Assembly: GCF_000715075.1 (NCBI RefSeq)
Contig: NC_134085.1
Coordinates: forward strand, 155,214,178 to 155,278,177
Source of the DNA: Nicotiana tabacum
Taxonomy: Eukaryota; Streptophyta; Magnoliopsida; Solanales; Solanaceae
DNA length: 64,000 nt
Direction of reading: 5' to 3'
Part shown: positions 23,616 through 37,400 of the stretch, in pieces
How positions within the stretch are numbered: position 1 is the stretch's first letter
How the letters are laid out: every line of letters begins with the position of its first letter
Notes under the pieces: generated by a model
What the model was told of the DNA's origin: nothing
Databases searched by the model: none
Seen by the model: only the letters and a program-made list of their open reading frames with translations
Translations under genes and position numbers: made by a program

Positions 23616-24857
23616 CAATGCAAAAGTTAGTGTTTAACAATAGTTCACATAGATTGAGAATCAAATTGGTTTGATTATAATATATATATCCCAAACTCAA
23701 TCATAAGCAGAATTAATCAAAGTAATTTCGCCTATTGGATTAAGAACAAACGATGTAGAAGTAGATTAGATTTATAATGTGTAACAATTTTAAGAGTACA
23801 AAAATAACATTCGTTGCAAAAAGAATAATGAGAATTCTTCGAAAATATCACTTCCTTTCAAGAATTGATTTTTTTTTAGTTTCATACGCTATTCACATTC
23901 TGAGTATACATATGTTGTATTTACTAAAAAATAGTGTTAATCATATGTTTATTCTTTTCTTTAAATTTGAATAGCTTGGAGGAATATAATTCATACGCGA
24001 AAAATATAATTTGCGATCAACGTCTAATAAATTGTAAATTCTTTTCAAAGAATTTAAGGGTATCTCAAAATAAGGATTTCTCATGATTTTCATATAAAAT
24101 AATATGGATGTAATAAACAATTTGCAAACAAAATTTATACTACCATCAAGAATATTTTTGTGATTAGGGATACGTTCGCGTGACCTGATTATATTTCTAA
24201 AAGCAATTAGAATTATGCGTTCGCGCAACTTCGAGCGAATATTTAATAAAAGGAATTTTTTTTCGGAGAATAGCAAATTAATTTCCTAAAACCCCGAGAT
24301 GTGCAGTTCACTGTTTAATCATACAAGGGCGACGATGTTCTTAATTTTATTTCTAATTTCGAACGTAGGATTTTTTATAATAAAAATATAAAAAAATATT
24401 ATCAACCTTTTTGTGTACACATATGCGTGGCATGATTCTCTATGATTATAAAAGGTATATAATACGAGTATACGTACGCGTGATTCATTTATATAATTGT
24501 CAACAATCTAAATAAAAGCGGTAATAAAATCATGCAATAAAAATGTATTTAGTAAAATCAAGATAATTGAGCCAAATATAAAAACAGTTAAGCGACCGTG
24601 CTAGAACCACGGAATTCGGAAATGCCTAACACCTTCTTCCGGATTAACAGAATTCCTTACTCAGGATTTCTGGTTCGCAGAATAATAAACAGAGTCATAT
24701 TCTCCTCGATTCAGGGATTAAAACCGGTGACTTGGGACGCCTTAAAATTCCCAGGTGGCGACTCTGAAACAAACATACAAATTTCGTTTCGATTTTCCTT
24801 TAATTGGAGAAAACTCCCCACGCGCCCCCGCGGGCCCGGTAAAAAGGAGGTGCGACA
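23616..24857 (+). repeat. Duplicated fragment of element A 3' LTR
   Basis: Last 1.24 kb of the element A LTR, ending GGAGGTGCGACA and followed by GCGGG (24858-24862). Roughly a dozen substitutions by eye separate it from 16729-17969. It has no 5' partner of its own. Confidence 0.9.
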
Positions 24858-27526
24858 GCGGGAATATATCAAAATATCATCAATGAAGACTATCATAAAT
24901 GAGTCCAAATAAGGCCTGAACACTCGATTCATCAAATCCATAAAAGCTGTTGGGGCATTGGTCAACTCAAATGACATGACCAGGAACTCATAATGCCCGT
25001 ACCGAGTGCGGAAAGCTGTCTTAGGGACATCAGATGCAATAATCCTCAACTGATGGTAGCTAGATCTCAAATCAATCTTTGAAAACACCTTAGCACCCTG
25101 AAGCTAATTAAACAAATCATCGATCCTTGGCAATGGATACTTATTCTTGATTGTAACCTTGTTCAACTGTCGGTAATCAATAGACATTCTCATCGGTCCG
25201 TCCTTCTTCCTAACAAACAACACCGGTGCACCCCAAGGCGAAACACTGGGTCTAATGAAACCCTTCTCAAGCAAGTCTTTCAATTGTTCCTTCAACTCTT
25301 CCAACTCCGGCAGGGCCATACGATATGGCGGGATAGAAATGGGTTGAGTGCCCGGAGCCAAATCAGTGCAAAAGTCAATATCCCTATCGGGTGGCATACT
25401 CGGCAGGTCTGAAGGGAAAACATCAGGAAACTCTCGAACAACGGGCACAGAATCAATAGAAGGGACCTCAGTACTAGAATCACGAACATATGCCAAATAG
25501 GCCAAATACCCCTTCTCGACCATACGTCGAGCCTTCACATACAAGATAACACTGCGGGTAGAATGACCAGGAGTCTCTCTCCACTCTAAACGAGGCAAAT
25601 CCGGTAAGGCTAAGGTCACAGTCTTGGCATGACAGTCCAAGATAGCGTGGTAAGGTGATAACCAGTCCATCCCCAATATAACATCGAAATCGACCATGTC
25701 TAGAAGCAACAAATCCACACAAGTCTCAAGACCCCCAGTCACCACAATACAAGAACGATGGACTCGATCTAAAGAATCACCCACCAGTGTAGACACATAA
25801 ACAGGAATACTCAATGAATCACTAGGTATGACCAGATACGGTGCAAAATAAGATGACACATACGAGTAGGTAGACCCTGGATCAAATAACACTGAAGCAT
25901 TTCTATCACAAACTAGAATAGTACATGTAATGACTGCATCTGAAGCCTCTGCCTCGGGCCTGGCTAGAAGGGCATAACATAGGGGCTGGGCCCCACCACC
26001 CTGAACTACATTTCTGGGATGACCTGCAGCTGGCTGGCCTCCACCTCTGACGGCCTGAGCTCCACCTCTAGTACCTCTACCTCTACCTCTAGCACCTCTA
26101 CCCCCACCTCTAGCTGGCTGGGCGGGCTGTGGAACACCTGGTGCCTGTACTATAGCACGAGAACCCTGATGCTGAGAGCTACTCGGTGCTCGAGGGGAAA
26201 ACCTGGAAATGTGACACGGATCACCACATGTGTAACAAGCCCTCGTCTGCTGAGACTGTTGGCCCTGGAGACCTGAATGACCACCTCGAAAACTCTGAAG
26301 TGGTAGTGCATTGATAGGAACAGGTGGTGCACTGTAGGACTACTGATCGGGATATTGCATCTGGGGACCACGATCACCTGAAGTAACGAGAGAAACCTGG
26401 AGCGCTGACTGAAAGGGCCTAGGAGAATGGCCTCTACCATACGAATTTCGACCTCCGAATGAGGTACCACTGAATTGGCCGGAATGATGGGGCCTCTTTT
26501 CTGACCCATGACCTCCTCCCTATGACAGAACCATCTCAACTCTACGGGCCACATTGGCCGCCTCCTGAAACTAATCTCACTCCCAGTCTCTCTAGACATC
26601 TGAAGACGAATCGTCTGAATAAAACCATCAATAAACCTCGTCACCCTCTCTCTCTCTCTCTCTCGGTGGGGAGTATGATGAGAGCATGACGAGCTAAGTC
26701 GATGAACCTGGTCTCATACTGGGTAACAGTCATGGAACCCTGCTGGAGGCGCTCAAACTACCTCCGATAGGTCTCTCTCTGAGTAACGGGGAGAAACTTC
26801 TCCAGGAATAACAGTGTAAACTTCTCCCAAGTCAAGGCTGGCAATCCGGCTGGTCTCGCTAAGCAATAATCCCTCCACCAAGTCTTGGCGGATCCAGACA
26901 AGCAAAATGTAGCAAAATCGACCCCATTGGTCTCAACAATGCCCATGTTCCTGAGAACCTCATGGCAGCTGTCTAGATAATCTTGGGGATCCTCAGTAGA
27001 TGCACCGCTGAAAGTAGAAGTGAAGATCTTGGTGAACCTATCCCGTCTCCACAAAGCATCGGCGGACATAGCCGCTCCATCACTGGTTTGAGGTACCACA
27101 CCCAGCTGTACTGCTCTAACTGGCTGAACCGCTGGAGTCTGAATCTGAGGAGCTACCTGCTCCGGAGTATGAGTAGCAGGAGTCTGGGCCCCTCATCCAG
27201 CTTGAGAGATGGCTGGTACTACAGGAAGCAAGCCTGCTCGGGTAACACTCTCCATGAGGCCCTCTAATCGGACCAGAGCATCCTGAAGAACTGGGGTAGT
27301 AATAACCCCTCTGGGACCTGAGCTGGGCCCACCGGAACTGTTGAAGCCGGAACCTCCTCATCAAAATCAACCTGAGGCTCCGTCACTGGGGCTGCTGCTT
27401 GGGGCAGAGATTTGCCCCTACCTCGGCCTCTAGCACGGCCTCGACCTCGCCCTCTGTCCCTCGTGGGAGCCGCTGCTGGGGGCTCGGGCTACTGAGCGGA
27501 GGATGAGGAAGCGCGGGTTCTCTCCA
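24858..27526 (-). pseudogene. Tekay-like gag-protease-RT, unit 2 (better preserved)
   Basis: Second copy of the 17970-20590 gene. The gag ATG ends at 27526; the gag core is at 26758-27099. The CT-repeat (26647-26667) is four bases longer than in unit 1 and also shifts the frame. The knuckle keeps CYTCGDPCH but the last Cys is Ser. The protease is intact here: [18 protein letters not shown] near 25840-25892, a DPGS variant of the usual D-S/T-G. RT reads on ([20 protein letters not shown]) to a stop at 25104 shared with unit 1, then [12 protein letters not shown]...[10 protein letters not shown], ending at the element A LTR fragment. There is no downstream RNase H or integrase on this copy. Confidence 0.9.
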
Positions 27527-27708
27527 TCTGCGAAAGAACAGAGTAGAAGTTCAATTAGCATTGAGAAACAAAACCGCACGACGAGAAAGAACAAATGTGA
27601 AGTTTTTCTTAACTCTGTAGCCTCTGGGGATAAATACAGACGTCTCCGTACTGATCCCTCAGACTGTACTAAGCTTGTCTGATAACTATGAGACTTATGC
27701 AACCTAGA

Positions 27709-27720
27709 GCTCTGATACCA
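27709..27720 (-). other. Primer binding site (initiator Met tRNA), unit 2
   Basis: TGGTATCAGAGC on the minus strand, just inside the full-length LTR at 27724. Confidence 0.9.
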
Positions 27721-27723
27721 ACT

Positions 27724-30700
27724 TGTCACGACCTGGATTTCCCACCCTCGGGAGTCGTGATGGGGCCTACTAATGGGAGCTAGGCAAGCCAAACCTTAAC
27801 TACTTGCTACACTTTCATTTTTGCTCCTTTTTAACAAACACAAGTCGATACTATGATAAAAGCGGAATATTAAATAAATAAGCGGAAGTCAACAATTATA
27901 TATCTTAAGGGTACGTCTATTACAACTTTTAAACCTCAAATACCCCAAAACCTGGTGTCACAGTGTCACATACTGTCTAAGAGTTACTACATACAAGGGC
28001 TGAAGAAATATAATACACTATTTCTGAACAAAAGGAAATAAAACAGGAAATAGAGATAGAGGGAGACGCCAGGGCCTGTGGATACTTGCAGGTCTACCTT
28101 GGGTCTCCGAGTGGACTGAAGGAATCCCTCCAACTACTGTCCAAAAGCGGCTCCTGGATCTGCACACAGTGTAGAGTGTAGTATCATCACAACTGACCTC
28201 ATGTAATGGTAAGTGTCTAGCCTAACCTCGGTGAAGTAGTGACGAGGCTAGGACCAGACTACCAAATAAACCTGTGCAGTTCATATATATATATATACAA
28301 CGGAAAAGAAATACAGAAATAACCAGTCAATGTGGGAGGGGGAAACATGCTGTGGGGGAGATAATAGTTCCGAATAGAAAGGCATCAAGTAAGGAAAGAA
28401 ACAACATAACGAGAATATCAACAAGGAAGCAGAATCAACAATTGTACGGCATCATCCTTCGTGCTTTTACTCTCAGCCTTACCAAAGCAGTTATATAATA
28501 AAAATGTGCACGACATTACCCTTCGTACTTTTACTCTCGTCCTCACTAAACAATCATATAATCAAAAATGTTCCCGGCATCTCCCTTCGTGCTTTTACTC
28601 TCTTTCCTCACCATATAATCAATAGAATCAACACGGAATGGTACGTCGTGCGGCACGGCATCATCCTTCGTGCTTTACACTCTTTCCTTACAATAGCAAA
28701 TAATGCACGGCATCACCCTTTGTGCTTTAACACTCTTCCTCACCCAAACAACAATCATAAGCAAAGGGGCAAGGGAATAAACAAAATAGTAATTGAGATC
28801 CCGACAAGGGAACAACATCAATAATCTCAACATCCCGGCAAGGGAGATAATCGATAAAGCAACAATATCCCGGCAAGAGGATAATTTAATAACTCTTTCT
28901 CTTTCTTTAACTTTTATTTCATAACTCACTTTACCACTTGAGCCAATGCTCCAAAGGGTTCAATCATCTCATATACTTTCACAATTCATAATATAACTTG
29001 AGCCGATGCTCCAAAGGGTTCAATCATCTCATATACTTTCACAATTCATAATATAACTTGAGCCAATGCTCCTCGATGTTCAAAGGTTACAATTCCTTCT
29101 ACAAACTTTCCACAACAATTAGAAATCATCCCAAGGCATGAAAGATACAACGAAATCAAGATCTTCAAAATTTAAAGACTCGCGGTCATGCTAGATACCA
29201 ACGTATAGATACTCGTCACCATTCCTATACGCCGTACTCAACAATTATCACATAGCAAATAAGACTCAACTCCTAATCCCTCAAGCTAAGGTTAGCCAAA
29301 CACTTACCTCGATGCCTCAAACACAACTCAAGTTTCAATTATAGCTTTACCCCTCGATTCCTCCGCCAATTCACTCGTATCTAGCCACAAGTTACTTAAT
29401 TACATCAATAAACGCTAAATGAATCAATTTGAATGCATGAAAATGAGTTTTCCAAAGTTTTATCCAAAAAGTCAAAATCACCCACGGGCCCATGTGGTCA
29501 AAACCCGAGGTTCGATTCAAAACCCGATCACCCATTCCCCCACGAGCTCAAATATGTAATTTGTTTTGAAATCGGGCCTCAAATCGAGGTCCAAATCTCC
29601 AATTTTTTAAAAACCTAGGTTCTACCCAAAACACCCAAATTTTCCCCATGAAAATAATTGATTTGAAGTTGAAATCATGTTAAAAGATGTTAGTGATTGA
29701 AGATAACTAGTTACAAACGACTTACAATTGATTTGGAGAAGAAAGGTTGTTTGAAAAATCGCCTCTTATGTTTTTGGGGTCTTAAAAATGAAAAATAACT
29801 GAAAATCCCGTCTAAATATACTTCCCTCAGATGCCCTGTGCGGACCGCACAAAATTAATCGCGGCCGCACATGCCTTCCTGTGTTCTGCAGTGACAGGTC
29901 TTAGTATTTTGGCCATAACTTTCTCTACAGATGTCCAAATTGTAATTTTTTACCTTTCTGGAAACTAGACATGAAGGGCTACAACTTTCGTGTTTGAATC
30001 ATCTCAAAATTCCTTATGGATAAAAAGATATAGGCTTCCGAAGTCGGACCAGTGAAGTGTTCTCCGCGGAACGCACCAAAACTAATGCGGCCACACAGGC
30101 CCTCACCGCGGTCCGCACAAAATCCAGTGCGGCCGCATAAGCCCCTCCGCGACAGCATTCCTTTTTGTGCGGACCGCATTGGTCGGTTCAGAGGCCTTCC
30201 ATCTCTCTGAACCTGCAACGCCTATGTTTTTAAGCCTAAGACATCCCGGAACCTACCCGAAACTCACCCGAGCCCTCGGAACACCAAACCAAGTGTGCAT
30301 ACTAACTCAAAAACATCATATGGACCTACTCGTGTAATCAAATTATCAAAATAACATCATGAATATCAAATTAAATCTCGAGATCAATGAAATTTTCTCA
30401 AAACTTCTTTAACCATAAATTTTGCAATTAAAGTCCGAATCACGTCATATGACATCAATTTTTCACCAAATTCCACATAAATGTCTTAAATCATATATAA
30501 GACCTGTACCGGGCGCCAGAACCAAAATACGGTCCCGATACCATCATGTTCTAATCAAATTTCATTTCAAATTTCTTTAAACAATTCCAGAAAATAATTT
30601 CCTTTGAAAATTCATTCCTCGGGCTTGGGACCTCGGAATTCGATTTCGGGCATACGCCCAAGTCCAATATTTTCCTACGGACCCTCCGGGATCGTCAAAT

Positions 30701-30913
30701 CACGAGTCCAGGTCTGTTTACCCAAACGTTGACGAAGTCAAATTAGCTCATTAAATAATCAAAACTTATCATTTTTCGCAGATTATCATATTTAAGCTTT
30801 CCGGCTACGCGTTCGGACTGCGCACGCAAATTGAGGTGACTCTAAATGAGGTTTTCAAGGCCAGAACACGTAATTTTATTTTAAAACAAGTGATGACCTT
30901 TTGGGTCATCACA
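27724..30913 (-). repeat. Full 5' LTR of Tekay-like element, 3.2 kb
   Basis: On the minus strand it starts TGTGATGACCC and ends GGTCGTGACA, with the primer site directly inside. The first 24 bases form a strong hairpin (GTGATGACC / GGTCATCAC, loop CAAAA). Sub-repeats lie at 28446-28745 and palindromes at 29837-30185. No gene inside. The outer flank starts CATAC at 30914; the partner target duplication would be left of the window. Confidence 0.92.
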
Positions 30914-32917
30914 CATACTCTTAATCTTAATTTATTTAGTAAGTTTTTGATAATTTAAAGTTTGAGCGCCCTTTTGATCACTGCCCCCTTTTTTTAAATT
31001 AAAAAGCTAGAAATTTCAAAGTGTGAAACATGCATAATCAAACACCTTCCTATCCTATAACACCTATTTTGCGAAAAAAATTCTCTCTGTGTGTGGTGCT
31101 TTCTTTTTCTTTAGAACTTCTTTTTGTTTATACTTGTATAATAAGTCATTATAATCATTAAGTTTTCAAAGAGTTGCATGCCGAATTTTATTGCTAGTGA
31201 TAAGCATACGGTGGTGCCCTCGTCGTGCTCAAATCCTAGGTCTGCCTCTGTTCGTAGTAGTATCTAATATTCAAACTAAATTTTAACTAAGAGGTGCCTA
31301 TTGTTACTTTTTTTTTAAAATTGTATTGCCTTTTCAAAAAAAAAATATAAGACGTAGGGTTGCTTTTCAAAAGTAGAACATAATGTATCTTCAAAAGCCT
31401 TACAAACACCATTTTATTTATACTCAAAACTCAATATAAAGAATAAAGTAACAATCATTATCCTTAATTGTTCTTCCTTCTGTATTTAATGTAAGTTCTA
31501 ATATAATTCTTTATTCTATGTTCAACGTTATCTTATTCAATTGATGATTATGTTATTTCTTTGAACTACTTTGGTATTTCCTTTTCTTTTAATTTATTTT
31601 TTGAAAAACTATTACCATGTGAAGCATGTCGTTGTATTCAGCATAGTCTATGTGATAGTTCTTACGCTAATTATACGTAAATAATAGCCTTAAAGAATAA
31701 ATGCACAAAATAAAATATGATAAGGCTTTCTATAAAATGTTGCCACAAGAATATTTTTGTATTGTATTAATTACGTAAAAGAAAAATAGTTGCTTAATAT
31801 GAATTGATCGTCTGTAGCATAAGTCCTTCATACATCATTAAATTCAAACACTAATGATGTTGTATCTCTAAATTCAATCACTGACTATATGTGTTCTATT
31901 AACAAACATATACTGAATTCAAAGCGACAAGTAGTTAAGTAATTTTATTTACTGTTGCTTTCTTTATATTTATAATCAAAATTTGATTATCAACATTTAC
32001 AGGTATGAAAGCAAGTGTGGCTAGGCGATGGAGCCTTTCTCTTTTCTTAAAAGAAGTTGTATTGCTCGAAAAAAATAAATACTGCTTATAATATATATTT
32101 TGAAAAAAGAAATATGCTCAAGTTCCATAAATATTAAACAACCTATAAAAAAGTGTATATACAAAAAACTTGGATAATGAACTAATACTTCTAATGTCAA
32201 AAGAAAAGAGAGAAGACCCAGTCAAATATAATCTAAAAATGAAATATTAATAAATAAGATATTTCTAATAAATTATTTGTTAATTGACCTAACAAAATTT
32301 TCCATTAAATATTAAATTTTCAACCTAATCGGTTTTATTTCATACATTTATTTTTATGAATATATTAGCAATATGAGCTTATGTTTCGCTTATTCAATCA
32401 CTGTGTCACATTCATAGATTACGTTATTTGGCTTAAATCAATCATTCGTTTGCGAAATGTTATTTTTTTCGGGACAAATTTCCAAAGCATGGTATCTTTT
32501 GGCTTGAGCTTTGATTTTAGAATTATTATCTTCTTCTTAGAGATTTAATATTTCATCCAATATAAATTTGTCTTGTAATCGTCCAACAAAGTACTTGGAT
32601 TATTCTGTCGCATAATTGGTAATACTTCTACTATTTATAAATTGGAATTATTTCAATATAACTGACTAAGATAATAATAATTATGTCGTGCAAGAAGTAA
32701 AATTTTTAACATTATTTTATTTCAAATAAGAATTGTAATTATAATAGATTGATTATTCCTAGAAACTTATATTCTATTCGCTCATCTATAATTATTTATT
32801 TAAAATTTTGTTTCTACAATATGGTACTATTTACACAGCCAAGTATTATATCATTTAACAAACACATGCGATGCAAGTGTCGAGAAACTAGTATATATAT
32901 ATATACTACATATATAT
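30914..32917. other. AT-rich stretch without recognised gene
   Basis: About 2 kb of low-GC sequence with poly-A and poly-T runs and no long open frame, LTR edge or terminal repeat that I can identify. It may be the older sequence into which the Tekay element inserted. Confidence 0.6.
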
Positions 32918-34462
32918 GGGCAGAATACATACACGGCTCCTTAAACTTGGCATTTTTTTTTTAATTTGGACATCTAAACTAAGGCATGTACCTATTGAGC
33001 ACTTTAAGTGAACACAAATTGTGTCAATTAGACACACACTACTGATATGGCAGTGTGTGTAATACACCACCTGTGTTGAGCGCGTGAGAAGAAGTAGATT
33101 CTTTTTTCTTTAATATTTTCTTTCAATCTCCTTCTTCTTTTGTGCCGCCACCATCTCCACCACTATAACAGTTGCTTCAGCATCACCACGCTTCCTCCAC
33201 TACCATGCTAATCGCTCTCTACCTTTCAAATTCAATTCCAGTAACCAAAAATTATAGTCAATACCGAAAATATTTTTAAAAATACACTTCATATTCAATA
33301 GGAAAATGGTCAATTAAGAATGAAAGAAGCGTTGCTTGCCGCATCGCCACCACTGCGAAGCTAAAGCCCGGACAAAAACCCACCTAAGGACCTAATGGTC
33401 GCCATCGAAGGACAATTGTAAGCGGTGATGGAAGTGGCTTTTGCTGGTTTTGAAGATGAAGAGGACAAGGCTATTAGAGCAGGCTTTTTTTTAATTTGGA
33501 CACCTAAACTAAGGCATGTACCTATTGAGCACTTTAAGTGAACACAAATTGTGTCAATTAGACACACACTACTGATATGGCAGTGTGTGTAATACACCAC
33601 TTGTGTTGAGCGCGTGAGAAGAAGTAGATTCTTTTTTCTTCAATATTTTCTTTCAATCTCTTTCTTCTTCCTTTGTGCCGCCACCATCTCCACCACTATA
33701 ACAGTTGCTTCAGTATCACCACGCTTCCTACACTGCCATGCTAATCACTCTCTACCTTTCAAATTCAATTCCAGTAACCAAAAATTATAGTCAATACCGG
33801 AAATCTTTTTAAAAATACACTTCATATTCAATAGGAAAATGGTCAATTAAGAATGAAAGAAGCGTTGCTTGCCGCATCGCCACCACTGCGAAGCTAAAGC
33901 CCGGACAAAAACCCACCTAAGGACCTAATGGTCGCCATCGAAGGACAATTGTAAGCGGTGATGGAAGTGGCTTTTGCTGGTTTTGAAGATGAAGAGGACA
34001 AGGCTATTAGAGCAGCTTTCTAGTGAGGGACTACTGCGGTGGTGGGTTTGGGTGCTGCTAGTACGGGTGGCAAATCCGTTTGCTTGCTGAAAGTTGCAAA
34101 GGATGTAGCTGAAAAGATAATGGTGATAATACGAGCTTTCAAGTCTCAGTTGCAATCCAATAGTTCCGACAGTGTTCATTGACGACAAAATAGTGGGTGG
34201 AGAAAGTGATGAGTTTTCATCTCCAAGGGTCCTTCAAATTTGGCTTTTTTTCTTTAGTGACATGTTTTTTTTTCTTATTGGTCCTACTTTGTCATGTTGG
34301 CAGCAAGTGAAATACACACGTTTTAGTTTGTTTGGAGCAACAAAATATGTGTCTAACTGGCACAATTTGTCTTCACTTAAAGTGCCCAATAGAAACTACT
34401 ATATGTTTAAGTGTCCAAATGAAAAAGATGGCCAAGTTTAGGGGGCCACTTATATATTCTGT
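32918..34462. mobile_element. Non-autonomous TIR DNA element, 1.5 kb
   Basis: The left end GGGCAGAATACATACACGGC, then CCTTAAACTTGGC, TTTGGACA, AAACT, ATTGAGCACTTTAAGTG and AATTGTGTCA, is mirrored at the right end on the opposite strand. The imperfect terminal inverted repeats are about 110 bp. Both ends sit in TA-rich DNA, so the target duplication cannot be read. Long degenerate TIRs suggest a Mutator-like family. A 530-bp internal segment is directly duplicated. No transposase. A short frame at about 34068-34184 (GGKSVCLLKVAKDVAEKIM) could be captured host coding sequence but was not recognised. Confidence 0.72.
32951..34010. repeat. 530-bp direct tandem duplication inside the TIR element
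   Basis: 32951-33480 is repeated at 33481-34010 with only scattered changes. The second copy starts with part of the left terminal repeat (TTTAATTTGGACA, CTAAACTAAGGC), so this repeat occurs twice in the same orientation. Confidence 0.9.
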
Positions 34463-34483
34463 ATATATATTATAAGCAAAATA

Positions 34484-34488
34484 CATAG
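34484..34488. repeat. Target site duplication of element B, left copy
   Basis: CATAG before LTR start TGTGAGTACG; repeated at 57516-57520 after LTR end GTGTGATA. Confidence 0.85.
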
Positions 34489-37400
34489 TGTGAGTACGTA
34501 ATTTTTGCCCTATTTGAATTACTCTTATAAAATCCAAGTAAATAGTTTTTTTTCTAATTATTTGCCATTTGATAGGATTTTTGTATGATTTTATTAATTG
34601 TTTGCATTTTTGTGCACGTTTAATTTTCATTAAAAATCGTGAAAAATGCCAAAATACCATGGATTGCATTTAGGTTTTATTTTTACATTTTTAGGATTAA
34701 TTAGTTAATTATTTGTTCCATTAAAAATAAAAATTACAAAAATGGTCCATTTTACATGTTTACCTTTTAATTGCTAGATTATTGATTTTTCTTTTTGATT
34801 TAGGATTTAGGAATTTTTATAATTTTTAGGAAATTGGTTAGTTTTATAGTTTAGATTAATTTAGGATTTTAATTTAGGTTTTTGATTAAAGAAAAAAGAA
34901 AAGAAAAACAAAAAGAAAAAGAAAAAGGTAATAAAAGAGAATTGGAAGAAGGGGTTTGTTTTAATTGGGCCAAAGAGCTGAAGCCCAAACATTTTGCCCA
35001 AATATGTCCCAAACACACCAAAAACCCGCCCCAAAATCCAAGCCCAAATCAAATACCCGTTCCAGCCTTGCCCCAACCAAAACGACCCTGTTTCATCCCT
35101 TTATCATCACAACAGTTGGATTTTGATAATCCAATGGCCCGGAACTAAGGACTCCCTTAGTATTTAATTGTCCTAAAACGGTTCACCCCCCAAACCTTGA
35201 AACCCCAGCTCACTCTCCATCTCTCAAACTCAGAAACACCAAACCTTAGCTGTCGTCTTATACTTCGCCGTCTCCGCCGTCGATCACCCGCCGGAAATCG
35301 CCCACGGCGACGGACCACCTCCAAATACCACCAAAATTACACCATATAATCCCCGTCCTCTCCTCTTTTCGAATCCCAAAACGGCTTCCCTCAAATCGTC
35401 ACCAAGCACCTCAAATTTTAGATCTAAATTCGGAACCCCCAAAACCCTAAATCACCCAAACGACTCCAAATTCACACCATATAACTCCCAGCCTTCCCTC
35501 ACCACTGTCTCACTATTGATTGCCCAAAAATCATAGCCAAACTCCTCAGATTTTAAATCTCAGATTCTTTGAGCCCTGATTTCTCCTTTTCTGATTTTTC
35601 GTTCGATTGATTAGTCAAGTGAACCCAAAACATCCATTAGTCGATTGTTCTTGTTAAGAACAGCCGATTAATGGTAGTTCAAGTTCATTTCTGCCTTGAT
35701 AAGTTTGATGAAGCTCATAGTGGGTCCAGTTTGGAACAAACATAGGTAATTTTCTTTGCTTTAATTCTATTTGTTTTTCTCTTTTCTTTTCCCCTTCCTT
35801 CTCTTGGTTTGCTCATCATAATTTCAATTCTGTTTAGTTGCGTTTTAGGTTTTGTGTGTCATTTGTTTTGTTTTTGTATTTAGGGCTTCAGATTAGGATT
35901 TCATCACAAGTCTAAGGTCAATTTAGTTTGACGCATGATTCGGTGTGTCAGGTCACCATTTTTTTAAAAAAAAAATAATTTTTCCTTTTAAAACACTTTG
36001 GACTCCAAAACTAAGTCTGTACCATAAATTTGGGTAAGGGGGTTCAATTGACTTGGGGAGAAGGTGTTAGGCATTCCCCGAGTCCTGTGAAGGTCACGGT
36101 TGTGTACTCGATCTAGTTGGCTTTTAAAATATTAATAAACACATAAAAGAAAAATAAACACACGAGGCTCGAGGTCGTCCCGGCCTAATAAAATAAAATG
36201 ACATAAAAATAAAATACTACAAACCTATATGCGCCTCCTCAATGCTCGTCAGGGCTTCCAAAATATTTACAAAGTTCTTCGAGGCATTCCCAGGAATAGA
36301 ATATTTACAAATCATTCGGGGCATTCCCCGAACAAATTTAACTAAAAGGGGCGACTTCTCACCTCATATAAAAGAAAAGGAAAGGAAAATCCTAATATAT
36401 TCGCCTACCCGAACATTAACGTCCTAAACATACTACTAGCGATAAGCAATAAATAAAAGCAACAAAAACATTTGATAAATCCAAATAAAAGATGATGCCT
36501 CTGATCAACAAACAAAGAAAAGAGATACGAGAAATAACATAAATACATATAAAAATAGATCAAAGTATGATGCTGGCTTACTTGGCAATTTGACTACAAA
36601 GTCTCTTTTAGGAAAAATAGTTTCATGCTCAAAAAGTTGTTTCCAAATGCTTGTCTCTTCTTAGTTTGATCCACACGACCCATTTCGAGCAGTTTTGACC
36701 ATCTGAGCAAGATTTTCTTTCCGTTAACGAGAATTTAATTACAGCGAACCCGACGATTGAAATCTGACTTTAAAAATGCAATAGCAGCAGGAGATTGATC
36801 TGCGGACCACAGAAATAACCTCGAACGACATCAATGAATTGAATCCTCACCGGAAAACCAAATAATCGACGAGATCCGGAATCCGACGAACTGGACTCAA
36901 TCTCTACTTGAACCATAAGGTACGCTGAAAATCAAAGAGTAACCCAGAAATAGAGGTGATGACGGAAGAATAAAAAAATGGGCTGCGAGAGAGTGACAGG
37001 GACGGAGCTGCCTTCTTCCGTCGCTAAGGATTTCCTCAATTTCTATCGTTCTCCCTTCTGTCTGTTCCTACGTCCCTCTGTGTGTATGTGTATAATGAGT
37101 ATGTGTGTAGATGTATGTAATTCAAAGTTAAAATTATGTAGATAATGTATCGTGTCACTGTTTCATTTTTCCCTCTTCTTTATGTTCCCTATTCCTATGT
37201 GTGTGTATGTTGCTACTGTGGTTGGGAGATGGAGATGGATGAGGTGGCTGGCGACTGTGTATTCTTGGTTGATAGAGTTTGGGCATCTGGAGCTTGGGAG
37301 AAGAAGAATAAGAGGGATTTCAAGATTGTGTTCGACACTGCTGTTCTAGCAGCTCGTGGAGGGACAATGGGGTCTCCGGCGGCGATTGTCCAAGGGTTCT

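Larger units (their letters stand above)
23616..30553. repeat. Tandem duplication, unit 2 (6.9 kb)
   Basis: Direct repeat of 16729-23614. The junction reads TGTTCTA-T-CAATGC, with one unassigned base between the halves and no target duplication. That fits a segmental tandem duplication rather than a new insertion. Beyond 30553 the Tekay LTR continues to its natural end, so unit 2 carries the original right side. Confidence 0.92.

Noticed and set aside
31180..31260. SINE-like phrase TCAAATCCTAGGTCTGCCTC
   Set aside because: No recognisable pol III boxes, no A- or T-tail at the right distance and no flanking repeat found.
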